From Verrucomicrobiota bacterium (GTDB taxonomy: Bacteria; Verrucomicrobiota; Verrucomicrobiia; Chthoniobacterales; UBA10450), in assembly GCA_003218735.1 (NCBI GenBank), contig QHOJ01000071.1:1-6092 (forward strand): DNA of 6,092 nt. Reading direction: 5' to 3'. Below, piece by piece: positions 5,477 to 6,092 of this stretch (position 1 is the stretch's first letter; every line of letters starts with the position of its first letter). Below the pieces are notes generated by a model, which worked only from the letters and a program-made list of their open reading frames with translations, was not told the DNA's origin and searched no databases. The position numbers and the translations under genes are program-made.

Positions 5477-6092
5477 CTACCTGGCTACACCGGAAAGTAC
5501 TTCGCCGACGACGGCGCCCGTCCGCTCGATATCTTCCGATGTATGCACCGTGGAAATGAATCCGGTCTCAAATTGTGATGGCGCAAAATAAACGCCGCGT
5601 TTTAAGCACGCGCGGAAAAATTTCGCGAACATTTTCAAATTGCTCCGCTGGGCGCTGGCAAGATCGACAATCGGTCCTGGCGCAAAAAACAAACAAAACA
5701 TCGACCCGATTCGGTGAAAGGTGACGTCGATCTTTGCTTGCGTGACGGCATTTCTCACGACTGTTTCAAATCGCATGCCAATTTCTTCGAGCAACTTCCA
5801 GCCGTCGATTCGTCCGAGCTCGCGCAACTGCGCGAGACCCGCCGCCATCGCCAGAGGATTTCCGGACAATGTTCCCGCCTGATAAACTGGGCCATCGGGT
5901 GACAGTTGGTCCATGATCTCGGCGCGTCCACCAAATGCGCCGACCGGTAATCCGCCGCCAATTATTTTCCCGAGGGCAGTGAGATCCGGTTTGATTCCAT
6001 AAATTTCCTGCGCTCCACCGCGCGCAACACGGAAACCGGTCATCACTTCATCGAAAATCAGCACCGTGCCATGCTTGTCGCATTCTTCGCGC
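5477..6092 (-). CDS. hemL: Glutamate-1-semialdehyde 2,1-aminomutase, C-terminal half (5' end outside window)
   Basis: HemL is a PLP-dependent class III aminotransferase-fold enzyme that converts glutamate-1-semialdehyde to 5-aminolevulinate in the C5 route to haem and other tetrapyrroles. The frame runs in from the right edge (first whole codon 6089-6091) and ends at TAG 5477-5479, giving 204 residues; the usual length of about 430 implies that roughly the first half is missing. Visible motifs are VLIFDEVMTGFR, with the Asp that contacts the PLP ring nitrogen; ALGKIIGGGLPVGAFGG, with the PLP Schiff-base lysine (codon 5966-5968); and YQAGTLSGNPLAMAAG. The C-terminal GVYFAPSQFETGF and HTSEDIERT fit HemL rather than other class III aminotransferases. 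It lies 66 bp upstream of the GH-GT2 gene on the same strand, with no clear terminator between them, so some read-through is possible. The fragment shows no break. Confidence 0.95.
   Translation of the reverse strand, partial: REECDKHGTVLIFDEVMTGFRVARGGAQEIYGIKPDLTALGKIIGGGLPVGAFGGRAEIMDQLSPDGPVYQAGTLSGNPLAMAAGLAQLRELGRIDGWKLLEEIGMRFETVVRNAVTQAKIDVTFHRIGSMFCLFFAPGPIVDLASAQRSNLKMFAKFFRACLKRGVYFAPSQFETGFISTVHTSEDIERTGAVVGEVLSGVAR

Overview
The window looks like chromosomal DNA from a free-living bacterium of moderate GC content (mid-50s % judged by eye, not computed). The protein styles (an Fe-S type PurF, PurM, HemL, and a large glycosidase/glycosyltransferase fusion), the GTG starts and the short palindromic intergenic repeat would fit a soil Verrucomicrobia- or Acidobacteria-like genome. 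That placement is an impression and is not proven by anything here.

Left part, + strand: the 3' end of an unrecognised gene (from base 2) runs into purF (168-1670) and then purM (1753-2775). These are two steps of de novo purine synthesis in operon order: PurF makes phosphoribosylamine from PRPP and glutamine, and PurM closes the imidazole ring. The junctions at both ends of purF are unusual. Upstream, two GTGA stop/start overlaps bracket a 20-codon frame that may be the real, frameshifted end of the upstream gene. Downstream, a 90-bp element with 12-bp perfect terminal inverted repeats and a 6-bp flanking direct repeat lies between purF and purM. It supplies the most likely purM start codon.

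Middle and right part, - strand: a short convergent intergenic stretch with two hairpins (about 2794-2847) separates purM from an 861-residue protein (5410 down to 2825). This protein joins an N-terminal clan GH-A glycosidase-like TIM barrel, with both catalytic glutamates present, to a family 2 glycosyltransferase domain and a membrane-spanning C-terminal part. Upstream of it on the same strand, 66 bp away, is the C-terminal half of hemL (glutamate-1-semialdehyde 2,1-aminomutase, tetrapyrrole synthesis), cut by the window edge.

The purine and haem genes are ordinary housekeeping genes. The points most worth attention are the GH-GT2 fusion, whose predicted topology places a glycosidase in the cytoplasm, and the MITE-like palindrome that has become part of the purM translation start. 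No RNA genes, CRISPR arrays or transposase genes were seen.
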